Shown piece after piece: positions 26,864 to 35,206 of a stretch of DNA of 64,000 nt. Both the position numbers and the translations under genes were made by a program. The notes under the pieces were generated by a model that was not told where the DNA came from, did not search any database, and saw nothing but the letters and a program-made list of their open reading frames with translations. Location of the stretch: the NCBI GenBank assembly GCA_044464225.1, contig JBIQLN010000005.1, positions 1 to 64,000 of the forward strand, in the 5' to 3' direction. The number at the start of each line of letters is the position of its first letter. The stretch's first letter is position 1. The DNA is from 66-474 sp044464225 (GTDB lineage Bacteria; Pseudomonadota; Gammaproteobacteria; Xanthomonadales; Rhodanobacteraceae).

Positions 26864-26869
26864 GCGTGG

Positions 26870-27766
26870 ATGCCTGCGTCGACCTCCATCATCATCGTCG
26901 CTGCCGACAGCGGTGCCAGCTTGCGCGAGTGCGTGGCGCGTGCACTGGCGTCGAGCGTGCCGGTCGAGGTGGTCCTCGTCGACAATGCTTCGGGCGATGG
27001 CGTGCCCCAGGCGCTGGCGCGCGCGCATGAACGTGAAGAACGCCTGCGCGTCGTCTACAACCGCGCCAATCTCGGATTCGGCCCCGCGGTGAACGTGGGT
27101 GCACGACACGCGCGCGGCAATGCCCTGCTGGTGCTGAATCCCGACTGCATGCTCGAACCCGACACCTTGTCGCGGATGCTGGACGTGCAGCGCGCGCATC
27201 CCGACGCGGGGGTGATCGGCGCGGTCGTCTGCGACGCGGACGGCACGCCCGATCCGGCATCGCGGCGCCGCGATCCCTTGCTGCAGCGTTCGTTGAACGA
27301 AATGACGGGGCGCGCCAGGCGGAGCACTTCCGGGCACGAAGGCGTCGACGTACCCGGTCCGATCCCGGGGGCGGTGATTGAAACCGAAAACGTTTCGGGC
27401 GCGCTGATGCTGTTGCCACGCACCGCGTTCGAGCGGCTGGGCGGATTCGATGAAGGCTACTTCCTGCATTGCGAGGACCTGGACCTGTGCCGGCGTGCGC
27501 GCGATGCGGGCTACAAGGTGATGCTGGCCGGCAACGTGCGGGTACGCCATGCCAAGGGCGGCTCGAGCGCGCATCGGCCGGTATTCGTCAGTTACCATAA
27601 GCATCGCGGCATGTGGCGCTGGTTCAGGAAATTCGATCCTGCCGCACGCAAGCCGCTGACGCGCGTGCTGGTTGCGTGCGGCATCGCGGCGCATTTCCTC
27701 GCCACGGCACCGCTGCTCGCGCTTCGCCGCGTCGCGCCAATGACATTGCATCGGAAGCAAGCATGA
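26870..27766 (+). CDS. Glycosyltransferase family 2 (rhamnosyltransferase-like)
   Basis: A 298-residue GT-A fold enzyme that moves a sugar from a nucleotide donor to an acceptor, probably for surface polysaccharide. It opens STSIIIVAADS, followed by VVLVDNASGDG, the NRANLGFGPAVNVGARHARG block and LLVLNPDCML, where the DxD-equivalent Asp lies. The acceptor-side motif is FDEGYFLHCEDLDLCRR (ED). A weakly hydrophobic C-terminal segment (VLVACGIAAHFLATAPLLAL) may touch the membrane. The layout matches WbbL-type rhamnosyltransferases; donor and acceptor are unknown. It overlaps def by ATGA. Confidence 0.9.
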   Translation: MPASTSIIIVAADSGASLRECVARALASSVPVEVVLVDNASGDGVPQALARAHEREERLRVVYNRANLGFGPAVNVGARHARGNALLVLNPDCMLEPDTLSRMLDVQRAHPDAGVIGAVVCDADGTPDPASRRRDPLLQRSLNEMTGRARRSTSGHEGVDVPGPIPGAVIETENVSGALMLLPRTAFERLGGFDEGYFLHCEDLDLCRRARDAGYKVMLAGNVRVRHAKGGSSAHRPVFVSYHKHRGMWRWFRKFDPAARKPLTRVLVACGIAAHFLATAPLLALRRVAPMTLHRKQA

Positions 27767-28299
27767 TCCGCGAAATCCTGAAAATGGGCGATCCACGCCT
27801 GCTGCGCGTCGCGCCGCCCGTGCCGGCGACGATGTTCGGCACCGCCGAATTGAACGACCTGATCACCGACATGTTCGAAACCATGCAGGCGGCCGACGGG
27901 GTGGGCTTGGCCGCGCCGCAGATCGGCGTGGACCTGCAGTTGGTCGTTTTCGGCTTCGAGCGTTCCGATCGGTATCCGGGTGAGCCGGAAGTGCCGCGCA
28001 CGATCCTCCTGAATCCGCTGATCACGCCGCTCTCGCGTGACATGGAGGAAGGTTGGGAAGGCTGCCTCTCGGTTCCCGGATTGCGTGGCGTGGTGAGCCG
28101 CCACAGCATGATCCGCTACCAGGGGGTGGACCCGAGCGGCGCACCGATCGACCGCACCGCCGAGGGCTTCCACGCGCGCGTGGTGCAGCACGAATGCGAT
28201 CACCTGATCGGGCGGCTGTATCCCTCGCGCATCACCGACTTCTCGAAATTCGGGTTCATCGGCGTGCTGTTTCCCGAGGAGGTCGGTGCGCTGGAATAG
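27763..28299 (+). CDS. def: Peptide deformylase
   Basis: A 178-residue metalloenzyme that removes the N-formyl group from nascent proteins. All three motifs are intact: GVGLAAPQIG, EGCLSVPG with the metal-binding Cys, and QHECDHL with the two metal-binding His and catalytic Glu. The extended N-terminus and the LSRDMEEGWEGCLS spacing look normal. Many bacteria carry more than one copy; def beside fmt would be the canonical one, and here the partner is a glycosyltransferase, so this may be a second copy. Confidence 0.95.
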   Translation: MIREILKMGDPRLLRVAPPVPATMFGTAELNDLITDMFETMQAADGVGLAAPQIGVDLQLVVFGFERSDRYPGEPEVPRTILLNPLITPLSRDMEEGWEGCLSVPGLRGVVSRHSMIRYQGVDPSGAPIDRTAEGFHARVVQHECDHLIGRLYPSRITDFSKFGFIGVLFPEEVGALE

Positions 28300-28413
28300 G
28301 GCGGCTCGCGGTCGAACATCCGGGTGAACGAGCGGCCTTTTCGGACGAGGGTCGGCATCAGCCAGAAGGCAGCATCGGCGCCATCCGTCCGACGTCTTGC
28401 TTTCGGCAACCGG

Positions 28414-31353
28414 TCAATCGAGTCTCGAGGCCTGTTCCCGCAAGGCAGCGGCTTGCGTATTCCAATCCGCGAGCCGGTTGCGTTCCTGCTCGACCACGGC
28501 GGCGGGCGCATGGTCGACGAAGTTTGCGTTGCCGAGTTTGCCCTCGCACTTCTTGATTTCGCCCTGGATGCGCGCGATTTCCTTGGCGAGCCGCGCCCGT
28601 TCGGCGTTCAGGTCGATGAGCCCTTCCAGCGGGATCAATACGCGCAGGTTGCCCACCACGGCAGCCGCGGCCGCGGGTTCGGACTCACCGGTCGCAAGCC
28701 AGCGCGGCGCTTCGCAGCGGGCAAGGAATCCGATCTGGCTTGAAAACTTCCCGGTCCGGCGATGGTCTTCTGCATCGCCGTCGGCCAGCAGCAACGGAAT
28801 GGTCTTGCCCGGCGGGATGTTCATTTCCGAACGGATCTTTCGGACCCCCGTCAGCACCGCCTTGAACCATTCGATCTCGGCGCTGGCGCTTTCATCGACC
28901 GCGAATTCATCCGCGCGCGGATACCTGCATTGCAGGATGCTGGTTTCTTCGAGGCCGAGCTGCGGTGCCACCGATTGCCAGATTTCCTCGGTGATGAACG
29001 GAATGATCGGGTGCAGCGCGCGGAGCGCGGTTTCAAGCACCACCAGCAAGGTACGGCGCGTGGACGCCGCGGCTTCGGCATCGCCGCCCTGCAACGCGGG
29101 CTTCGAGAGCTCCAGGAACCAATCGCAGTACTCGTTCCACACGAATTCGTACAGCGCCTGCGCGAGGTGGTCGAAGCGGTACGTCGTGAAGTGCCGATCG
29201 ACTTCCGCGAGCGTCGCATGCAAGCGGGTGAGGATCCATCGCTCGGCTTCCGTGACCGGCGCCGCGCCCCTCTCCCCTCGGGAGAAGGGTTGGGGTGATG
29301 GTTCGGTTTCGATGAGGTTCGTCGCAGGACCCGAATCCCCATTCGGCGCGGGCGCGCCACCTCGGAGCTCTTGGCCAGGGATGGCAGCTGCACCCGAAGG
29401 GAAAGGGGAGGCGCAGTTCATCAACACGAAACGCGCCGCGTTCCACAGCTTGTTGCAGAACGCCTTGTAGCCGTCCGCGCGTTTCAGGTCGAAATTGATG
29501 GTGCGGCTGTAGCTCGCCAGCGCCGCGAAGGTGAAGCGCAGCGCGTCGGTGCCGATCGCCGCGATGCCGTCCGGATACTCCTTGCGGATGCGCTTCTCGA
29601 CTTTTTCGCGCACTTGCGGGATCAGCAGCGACCTGGTCGACTTCTCGACCAGCGCGGGCAGGGTGATGCCGTCGATCAGGTCCAGCGGGTCCAGGGTATT
29701 GCCCTTGGACTTCGACATCTTCTGGCCTTCGGCGTCGCGCACGATCGCGTTGATGTAGACCTCGCGGAACGGCACCTGCTTCGTGAAATAAAGGGTCGCC
29801 ATCACCATCCGCGCGACCCAGAAGAAGATGATGTCGAAGCCGGTGACCAGCACCTGGCTCGGCAGGAAAATCCTGTCGGCGGTCCAGTTCGCGACGATCT
29901 CGCCGCGCTCGTTCTTCACCGGTTCATTCGATGGCCATCCCAGCGTCGAAAACGGCCACAGCGCGGAGGAAAACCAGGTGTCCAGCACGTCGTCATCCTG
30001 GCGCAACGCGCCGACCGGCTGCACGGTCGCATGCGCGCGCGCATCGGCCTCGTCCTCGCCCACGAAGATGTTGCCGGCCTCGTCGTACCAAGCCGGGATG
30101 CGATGGCCCCACCAGAGCTGTCGGCTGATGCACCAGTCCTGGATGTTGTCGAGCCACTGCGTGTAGGTGGTGGTCCAGTTCTCCGGCACGAACCGGATGT
30201 CGCCATTGCGCACCGCATCCAGCGCAGGCTGCGTGATCGCCGCACGGCCCTTGTCGGAGGTGAGATCCACGAACCACTGGTCGGTCAGCATCGGCTCGAT
30301 CACGGCGTCCGAGCGCTGGCTGACCGGCACCTGCAGCTTGTGCGGTTTGGTTTCGACCAGCAGGCCCTGCGCTTCGAGGTCGGCGAGGATCTGCTTGCGG
30401 GCTTCGTAGCGGTCCATGCCGCGGTATTGCTCCGGCGCGTTGTCGTTGATCTTCGCGTCCAGCGTGAAGATGTTGATTGAATCGAGCTTGTGCCGCTGCC
30501 CGATCAGGTAGTCGTTGAAGTCGTGCGCCGGCGTGATCTTCACGCAGCCGGTACCGAATTCGCGATCGACGTAATCATCCGCAATGAGCGGGAGTTCGCG
30601 ATTCGCGAGCGGCAGGCGCAGGCGCTTGCCGACCAGCGCCGCGTAACGCTCGTCTTCCGGGTGCACCGCGACAGCGACGTCGCCCAGCATGGTTTCCGGG
30701 CGCGTGGTCGCGATCACAACGTGATCCGGCGCGTCCGGCTGCGGATCGACCACGTCGTAGCGGATCGACCACAGGAATCCGTCGCGCTCGACGCTGTTGA
30801 CTTCGAGGTCCGACACCGCGGTCATCAGCACCGGATCCCAGTTCACCAGCCGGTTGCCCCGGTAGATCAGCCCCGCGCGGTACCAGTCAATGAAAACCTT
30901 GCGCACGGCGGCCGACAGACCTTCATCCATCGTGAAGCGTTCGCGCGACCAGTCCATCGACGCGCCCATGCGGCGCATCTGGCGCGTGATCGTGGATCCG
31001 GATTCGTGCTTCCACTGCCACACGCGCTCGACGAATCGTTCGCGGCCGAGGTCATGACGTGTCTTGCCTTCCGCGGCCAGCTGGTTCTCGACGATCTTCT
31101 GCGTCGCGATGCCGGCGTGGTCGGTGCCACCCTGCCATAACGTGTTCCTGCCCGACATCCGCGCGTGCCGGATCAGCGCATCCATGATGGTTTGCTGGAA
31201 CGCGTGGCCCATGTGCAGCGTGCCGGTGACGTTCGGCGGCGGCAGCAGGATCGAATAGGGCTCGCCTTGGCCGGCCGGCTTGAAACAGCCGGCATCTTCC
31301 CAGCGCGCATACCACTTCGATTCGATCTCTTTCGGGTCGAAACTCTTGTCCAT
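28414..31353 (-). CDS. valS: Valyl-tRNA synthetase with an in-frame insertion
   Basis: A 979-residue class I synthetase that charges tRNA-Val. The HIGH-type motif is HMGH at residues 47-50, the editing domain carries the usual GTDHAG and ITPAHDFND segments, KMSKS is at 545-549, and a C-terminal coiled coil (LNAERARLAKEIARIQGEIKKCEGKL) binds the tRNA elbow. Between VLMNC and AERWIL, about residues 645-697, lies a Pro/Gly-rich stretch roughly 40 residues longer than in E. coli ValRS; its DNA includes a palindrome at 29268-29292. ATG 31353 precedes the conserved KSFDPKEIE; an upstream ATG at 31392 is in frame. Confidence 0.96.
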   Translation of the reverse strand: MDKSFDPKEIESKWYARWEDAGCFKPAGQGEPYSILLPPPNVTGTLHMGHAFQQTIMDALIRHARMSGRNTLWQGGTDHAGIATQKIVENQLAAEGKTRHDLGRERFVERVWQWKHESGSTITRQMRRMGASMDWSRERFTMDEGLSAAVRKVFIDWYRAGLIYRGNRLVNWDPVLMTAVSDLEVNSVERDGFLWSIRYDVVDPQPDAPDHVVIATTRPETMLGDVAVAVHPEDERYAALVGKRLRLPLANRELPLIADDYVDREFGTGCVKITPAHDFNDYLIGQRHKLDSINIFTLDAKINDNAPEQYRGMDRYEARKQILADLEAQGLLVETKPHKLQVPVSQRSDAVIEPMLTDQWFVDLTSDKGRAAITQPALDAVRNGDIRFVPENWTTTYTQWLDNIQDWCISRQLWWGHRIPAWYDEAGNIFVGEDEADARAHATVQPVGALRQDDDVLDTWFSSALWPFSTLGWPSNEPVKNERGEIVANWTADRIFLPSQVLVTGFDIIFFWVARMVMATLYFTKQVPFREVYINAIVRDAEGQKMSKSKGNTLDPLDLIDGITLPALVEKSTRSLLIPQVREKVEKRIRKEYPDGIAAIGTDALRFTFAALASYSRTINFDLKRADGYKAFCNKLWNAARFVLMNCASPFPSGAAAIPGQELRGGAPAPNGDSGPATNLIETEPSPQPFSRGERGAAPVTEAERWILTRLHATLAEVDRHFTTYRFDHLAQALYEFVWNEYCDWFLELSKPALQGGDAEAAASTRRTLLVVLETALRALHPIIPFITEEIWQSVAPQLGLEETSILQCRYPRADEFAVDESASAEIEWFKAVLTGVRKIRSEMNIPPGKTIPLLLADGDAEDHRRTGKFSSQIGFLARCEAPRWLATGESEPAAAAAVVGNLRVLIPLEGLIDLNAERARLAKEIARIQGEIKKCEGKLGNANFVDHAPAAVVEQERNRLADWNTQAAALREQASRLD
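29262..29420 (-). repeat. Palindromic repeat-like insertion inside valS
   Basis: On the coding strand the segment contains CTTCTCCCGAGGGGAGAGGGG, split here as CTTCTCCC, GAG, GGGAGAGGGG, a hairpin preceded by ACCCCAACC. This is the form of a repetitive intergenic palindrome common in GC-rich proteobacteria (recognised from memory). Here it is translated in frame as part of ValRS. The exact boundaries are estimates from where similarity to normal ValRS stops and resumes. Confidence 0.5.
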
Positions 31354-31460
31354 CACTCGGGTCCCGGGTTCCGCGCGCAGCGCGGTTTGCAAGGCAAACG
31401 TGCATTGTAGCGGCTGGCGCCGTGGCTGCCTGACCCGCCAGTCTGACGTCCTGCCGGGCA

Positions 31461-31553
31461 GACATCCCTGTCTTTTTCCGCGCCCCTCCCGGGGGCGCGG
31501 GTAACTTCTCTTTGTTTGGCCAAAGAGAAGTCACCAAGAGAAAGGCCACCCCG
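31461..31553 (+). repeat. Left inverted arm of the multi-hairpin element
   Basis: About 93 bases matching the reverse complement of 31961-32057 with scattered differences. It contains two hairpins: CCGCGCCCC/GGGGCGCGG at 31478-31500, and ACTTCTCTTTG/CAAAGAGAAGT at 31504-31531. The arm ends in GGCCACCCCG, shared exactly with the other arm. Confidence 0.85.
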
Positions 31554-31960
31554 GTGCTGCGTTTTTCGTCCATCCATGGACGAAAAATCCGTGAGGGCCG
31601 GCCGGGCTTGCCGACGCGCCGTCCATGGCGCGGCGGCAAGTGGGCGCAATCCCTTGCGCCACCCTTCGGGCCTGATCGTCCGGCCCCCACCGCAGCACAG
31701 GGGCCCCAAGGAAGCGTTGCTTCGATGACGGCCATCCTGGCCTCGTTCGAAGCGAGACCAAGCAGCCGACTTCGTCCCCCGCGCCCGCACGATGCGCGCT
31801 TGATGAGGCCCCTCGAACACGGCGGGCGGTCGACGGAAAAGTCCGAAGGATGGCGCACAGGAGGTGCGCCAGTTCGCCGCAGGCACAAGGGTGTGCCTTC
31901 GGCGAACCCCGGCGGCCGCGCGCGCATCCTGAGCACAGGGATGTGCTCAGGACGTGTTCG

Positions 31961-32057
31961 CGGGGTGGCCTTCTCTTTGGTGACTTTCTCTTGGCCAAGC
32001 AAGAGAGAGAAAGTTACCCGCGCGCGCGGGAGGCGCGCGGAACAGGACATGGATGTC
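31961..32057 (-). repeat. Right inverted arm of the multi-hairpin element
   Basis: About 97 bases, the inverted and diverged copy of 31461-31553. Its hairpins are ACTTTCTCTTG with a complement carrying a 4-base AGAG insertion (31983-32014), and CCGCGCGC/GCGCGCGG (32018-32040), which correspond to the left-arm hairpins with compensatory changes. Confidence 0.85.
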
Positions 32058-32165
32058 GAACGCAACTCGCAACAGCTTTGCAGGTACGCCCTCGCCCGGG
32101 TCCCGCCCCGGCCGGGGCGACGATCCGAATGTTTGCAGCGAAGAGACGCGCGTTTCGGCGCCGCC

Positions 32166-33290
32166 TCAGGGCGTCCACTTCCGATGCGCGTGGATCGACA
32201 TCACCACGCCAAAGCCGGTCAGCAGGGTGATGGCCGACGTGCCGCCATAGCTCACCAGCGGCAGGGGCACGCCGACCACCGGCAGGAGGCCCGAGATCAT
32301 GCCGCCGTTGACGATCACGTACACCATGAAGGCCAATCCGAACGATCCCGCGACGAGTCGCGAATAGGTGTCGCGCGCATTGGCGGCGATCCAGAGGCAG
32401 CGGCCCACGATGAATGCGTACACCAGCAGCAGCACCAGCACGCCGACCAGGCCGAATTCCTCGCCGAGTACCGCGAAGATGAAATCGGTGGTGTGTTCGG
32501 GCAGGAATTCCAGTTTCGATTGCGTGCCCTGGTTGAAGCCCTTGCCGAACACACCGCCCGAGCCCACGGCGATCATCGACTGGATGATGTGCCAGCCGGT
32601 CCCGAGCGGGTCGTTCTCGGGGTGCAGGAAAGTCAATACGCGTTCGCGCTGGTAATCGTGCAGGAAGTGCCATGCCACCGGCGCGATCGCGGCGAGCGCC
32701 GCCAGCATCGCACCGATCTTCCACCATTGCAGGCCCGCGAGAAACAACACGAACATGCCCGACGCCGCGATCAGCAGGGCGGTGCCCAGATCGGGTTGCT
32801 TCACCACCAAGAGGGCGGGAATGCCGATCAGCACCCCGATCACGACGATGTCGCGCCAGCGCGGTGGCAGCGGACGCGGGTGCAGGTACCACGCCACCAT
32901 CATCGGCATGGCCAGCTTCATGAGTTCCGATGGCTGGAAACGAACCACGCCCAGATCCAGCCAGCGGTCCGCGCCGCGGCCTTCGCCGAGCGCCATCAGC
33001 ACGACCAGCAGGAAAACACCCAGCAAGTAGAACCAGGGCGTCCATGCGCGCAGCAGCGTCGGCGGGATTCGCGAAACGGCCAACAGCAGCAACCCGCCCG
33101 CGACGAAGCGCGCGGCTTGTCCCAGCACGGTCGATTGGTCGAGATTGCTGGCGCTGTACAACACGGTGAGCCCGATCAGCGCCAACACGAGCAACCCGAT
33201 GGCGAGTGGCAGGTCGATCCGCGGGCGCGAAAGGATGCGCCGTCCGATCCGGAGCACCCGTCCGCTGAAGCTGGTGACCAGTGCGTTCAT
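32166..33290 (-). CDS. rodA: Rod-shape peptidoglycan glycosyltransferase RodA
   Basis: A 374-residue SEDS-family inner-membrane protein that polymerises glycan strands from lipid II during cell elongation, working with PBP2. About ten hydrophobic helices are visible. SEDS landmarks are the VVRFQPSELMKLAMP segment, GTALLIAASG after VVKQPDLG, the SMIAVGSGGVFGKG loop, FLPEHTTDFIFAVLGEEFG, and the closing PLPLVSYGGTSAI. It overlaps mrdA by ATGA. Confidence 0.96.
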   Translation of the reverse strand: MNALVTSFSGRVLRIGRRILSRPRIDLPLAIGLLVLALIGLTVLYSASNLDQSTVLGQAARFVAGGLLLLAVSRIPPTLLRAWTPWFYLLGVFLLVVLMALGEGRGADRWLDLGVVRFQPSELMKLAMPMMVAWYLHPRPLPPRWRDIVVIGVLIGIPALLVVKQPDLGTALLIAASGMFVLFLAGLQWWKIGAMLAALAAIAPVAWHFLHDYQRERVLTFLHPENDPLGTGWHIIQSMIAVGSGGVFGKGFNQGTQSKLEFLPEHTTDFIFAVLGEEFGLVGVLVLLLVYAFIVGRCLWIAANARDTYSRLVAGSFGLAFMVYVIVNGGMISGLLPVVGVPLPLVSYGGTSAITLLTGFGVVMSIHAHRKWTP

Positions 33291-35206
33291 GGCGTGGTCG
33301 GCGCCTGCGCACCGGATCGGGAGGCGACCGAGGGCGCGGTGACCGGCGGACGTTCGGAAGGCGGCGTGTCCGCCAGCCACTGGTCGAGTATCTTGCGCGC
33401 GATCGGCGCCGCGGCGCTGCCGCCCCAGGCACCGTGTTCCAGCACCACCGCGATGGCGATTTGCGGGTGTTCCGCGGGCGTGTAGCACATGAACCACGCG
33501 CGGTGCCGTGAAGCGAGGTAGGCGAGATCCTTGTTGTTGTTGTAGGCGTTGCTGGTGCGCGAATAGCGTTCGGCGGTACCGGTCTTGCCGGCGATCAGGT
33601 AGGGAAAGCCCTTGCCCAGGCCCCACGCCGTCCCCTGCGGGGTATTGACCACCCCGAGCATGCCCTCACGGACCGCAGCCAGATCCGCGGGGTCGTGCGT
33701 GATCTGCACCGGCGCCGGTTGCGGATAGGGCACCTCCGGTGCATTCAGGCCGTCGCTGGTAGCGGTCAGCAGGTGCGGTACGTGCGAAAGGCCGCCGCCG
33801 GCCATCGATGCGAGCGCATGCGCAAGCTGCAGCGGGGTCACCATCCAGTAACCCTGGCCGATGCCGGAGATCACGGTCTCGCCCGGGTACCACGGCTGGT
33901 TCATCGTCTTGCGTTTCCATTCCGGCGACGGCAATACGCCGCCGGTTTCGTCGGGCAGGTCGATGCCGGTGGGACTGCCGAATCCGAATTTGGCCATCCA
34001 TTCATCGAATCGCTTGATGCCCATCTGGTAGGCGAGCGAATAGAAGTAAGTGTTCACCGAACGGGTGATGGCCTGCATCAGGTTCACGCGGCCGGCGCCG
34101 TAGCGCGTGTCGTCGCGGTAGCCGCGCGAAGAGCCCGGAATGTAGTAGGTGCCGGTCGACATCACCGTGTCGGTGGCCTTGCGCAGACCGAGTTCCAGGC
34201 CGCCGAGGCCGAGGAACGGCTTGACGGTGGAGCCGGGCGGATAGCCGCCGCGCATCGCGCGATTGAGCAACGGCTTCTCCGGGTCCTCCAGCAACGCCGA
34301 GTAGTCGGCCTGGCTGATGCCATTGACGAACAAATTGGCGTCGAAACTCGGCACCGTCACCATCGCCAGCACGTTGCCGTTGCGCGGGTCGATGGCGACG
34401 GCGGCACCGGTCTGGCCGTCGAGCGCGGCGATGGCGGCCCGCTGCAGGCGCTCGTCGATCGTGAGGTAGAGGTTCTTGCCGGGTTTGGCGGGGACGCGCT
34501 GCAACACGCGGAGCGGGCGCTGGTTGGCATTCACCTCGACCAGTTCGTAACCGGGCGTGCCGTGCAGCAGTTTCTCGTATTCCTTTTCGAGGCCGGTCTT
34601 GCCGACGTGGGTGGTGCCGGCGTAAAGATCGGGGTCGAGCCTGGCCTGTTCCTTTTCGTCGATGCGGCCCACGTAACCCACCACGTGCGCGAATTCGGCG
34701 CCGTAGGGATAGTTGCGCGTCAGGTAAGGGTCGACACTGACGCCGGGGAATTGCCACTGGTTCACCGCGAAACGATCGCGCTCGCTTTCGGTGAGCCGGA
34801 ACTTCAGCGGCACCTGGTCGAACGCGCGGTGTTGCTTCAGGCTCTGCTTGAAGCGATCGATGTCGTCGTCGGTCAACGGCACGACCGTCGACAGCCGTTG
34901 CAGCATCGCATCCATGTGCTTGACCTTGTCCGGCACGACGTCCAGCCGGAACGCGGGCACGTTGTCGGCCAGCAGCCTGCCGGTACGGTCGTAGATCAAG
35001 CCGCGCGGCGGTGGCAGGTGCTTCAGCCGAACACGGTTGGCCTTGGCACGCGTCGAATACTCGGTGTGTTCGAACACCTGCAGGTACACGAAGCGGCCGG
35101 CCACGCCCAGCAGCATCACCAGCATGATCGCGAAACCCGCCAGCGCACGGCGCCCGAAACGCGCGCGCTTGGCCCGTTCGTCCGGCAGCTCGCCGCGGCC
35201 GTTCAT
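33287..35206 (-). CDS. mrdA: Penicillin-binding protein 2
   Basis: A 639-residue class B PBP, the transpeptidase of the elongasome. It has an N-terminal membrane anchor (ALAGFAIMLVMLLGVAGRFVYLQV), the pedestal domain (PPRGLIYDRTGRLLADNVPAF) and a transpeptidase domain with the nucleophile Ser326 in PGSTVKP, the SVN triad and KTGTAE. Its length matches E. coli PBP2. It works with RodA, the next gene, and both are overlapped by 4 bp. The C-terminal tail is Pro/Ser-rich. Confidence 0.96.
   Translation of the reverse strand: MNGRGELPDERAKRARFGRRALAGFAIMLVMLLGVAGRFVYLQVFEHTEYSTRAKANRVRLKHLPPPRGLIYDRTGRLLADNVPAFRLDVVPDKVKHMDAMLQRLSTVVPLTDDDIDRFKQSLKQHRAFDQVPLKFRLTESERDRFAVNQWQFPGVSVDPYLTRNYPYGAEFAHVVGYVGRIDEKEQARLDPDLYAGTTHVGKTGLEKEYEKLLHGTPGYELVEVNANQRPLRVLQRVPAKPGKNLYLTIDERLQRAAIAALDGQTGAAVAIDPRNGNVLAMVTVPSFDANLFVNGISQADYSALLEDPEKPLLNRAMRGGYPPGSTVKPFLGLGGLELGLRKATDTVMSTGTYYIPGSSRGYRDDTRYGAGRVNLMQAITRSVNTYFYSLAYQMGIKRFDEWMAKFGFGSPTGIDLPDETGGVLPSPEWKRKTMNQPWYPGETVISGIGQGYWMVTPLQLAHALASMAGGGLSHVPHLLTATSDGLNAPEVPYPQPAPVQITHDPADLAAVREGMLGVVNTPQGTAWGLGKGFPYLIAGKTGTAERYSRTSNAYNNNKDLAYLASRHRAWFMCYTPAEHPQIAIAVVLEHGAWGGSAAAPIARKILDQWLADTPPSERPPVTAPSVASRSGAQAPTTP

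Larger units (their letters stand above)
26414..26869. other. 456-bp gap between gspD and the glycosyltransferase
   Basis: No intact gene is convincing. The first 160 bases hold a probable gene remnant (26454-26574). The remainder has open frames on both strands with no start signals, domain signatures or Shine-Dalgarno. A leaderless promoter for the glycosyltransferase lies at its end. Confidence 0.6.
31461..32057. repeat. Roughly 600-bp multi-hairpin element with inverted ends
   Basis: Besides the two inverted arms, the interior carries further hairpins: TTTTTCGTCCAT/ATGGACGAAAAA (31562-31587), CTTGCCG plus GCGCC with their complements (31607-31640), GGCGCAA/TTGCGCC (31643-31660), TGGCGCA/TGCGCCA (31851-31871), TTCGCCG plus AGGCACA with their complements (31873-31906) and CCTGAGCACA/TGTGCTCAGG (31928-31951). 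Where the two arms differ, base pairs are kept. That implies selection on structure, as RNA or single-stranded DNA. No transposase or known RNA family is recognised. Confidence 0.75.
31354..32165. other. 812-bp spacer between rodA and valS
   Basis: The spacer holds the multi-hairpin element (31461-32057) plus about 107 bases on each side. Open frames exist on both strands but look like by-products of the palindromic sequence, not genes. The rodA-side flank has a perfect 16-base palindrome, CGCCCCGGCCGGGGCG, at 32104-32119. The valS promoter must lie in this spacer unless valS is read through from rodA. Confidence 0.7.

Noticed and set aside
26578..27030. Possible 150-residue gene before the glycosyltransferase
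   Set aside because: Overlaps the glycosyltransferase start in another frame and shows no protein-like pattern in its first half.
31461..32057. CRISPR array or insertion sequence
   Set aside because: No regularly spaced direct repeats and no transposase frame; the repeats are inverted and of varied sequence.
31512..33485. Frames through the hairpin element on both strands, running into rodA or valS
   Set aside because: The repeated VTFS..LVTF-type peptides on both strands arise because the arms are inverted copies; no ribosome site or domain supports coding.
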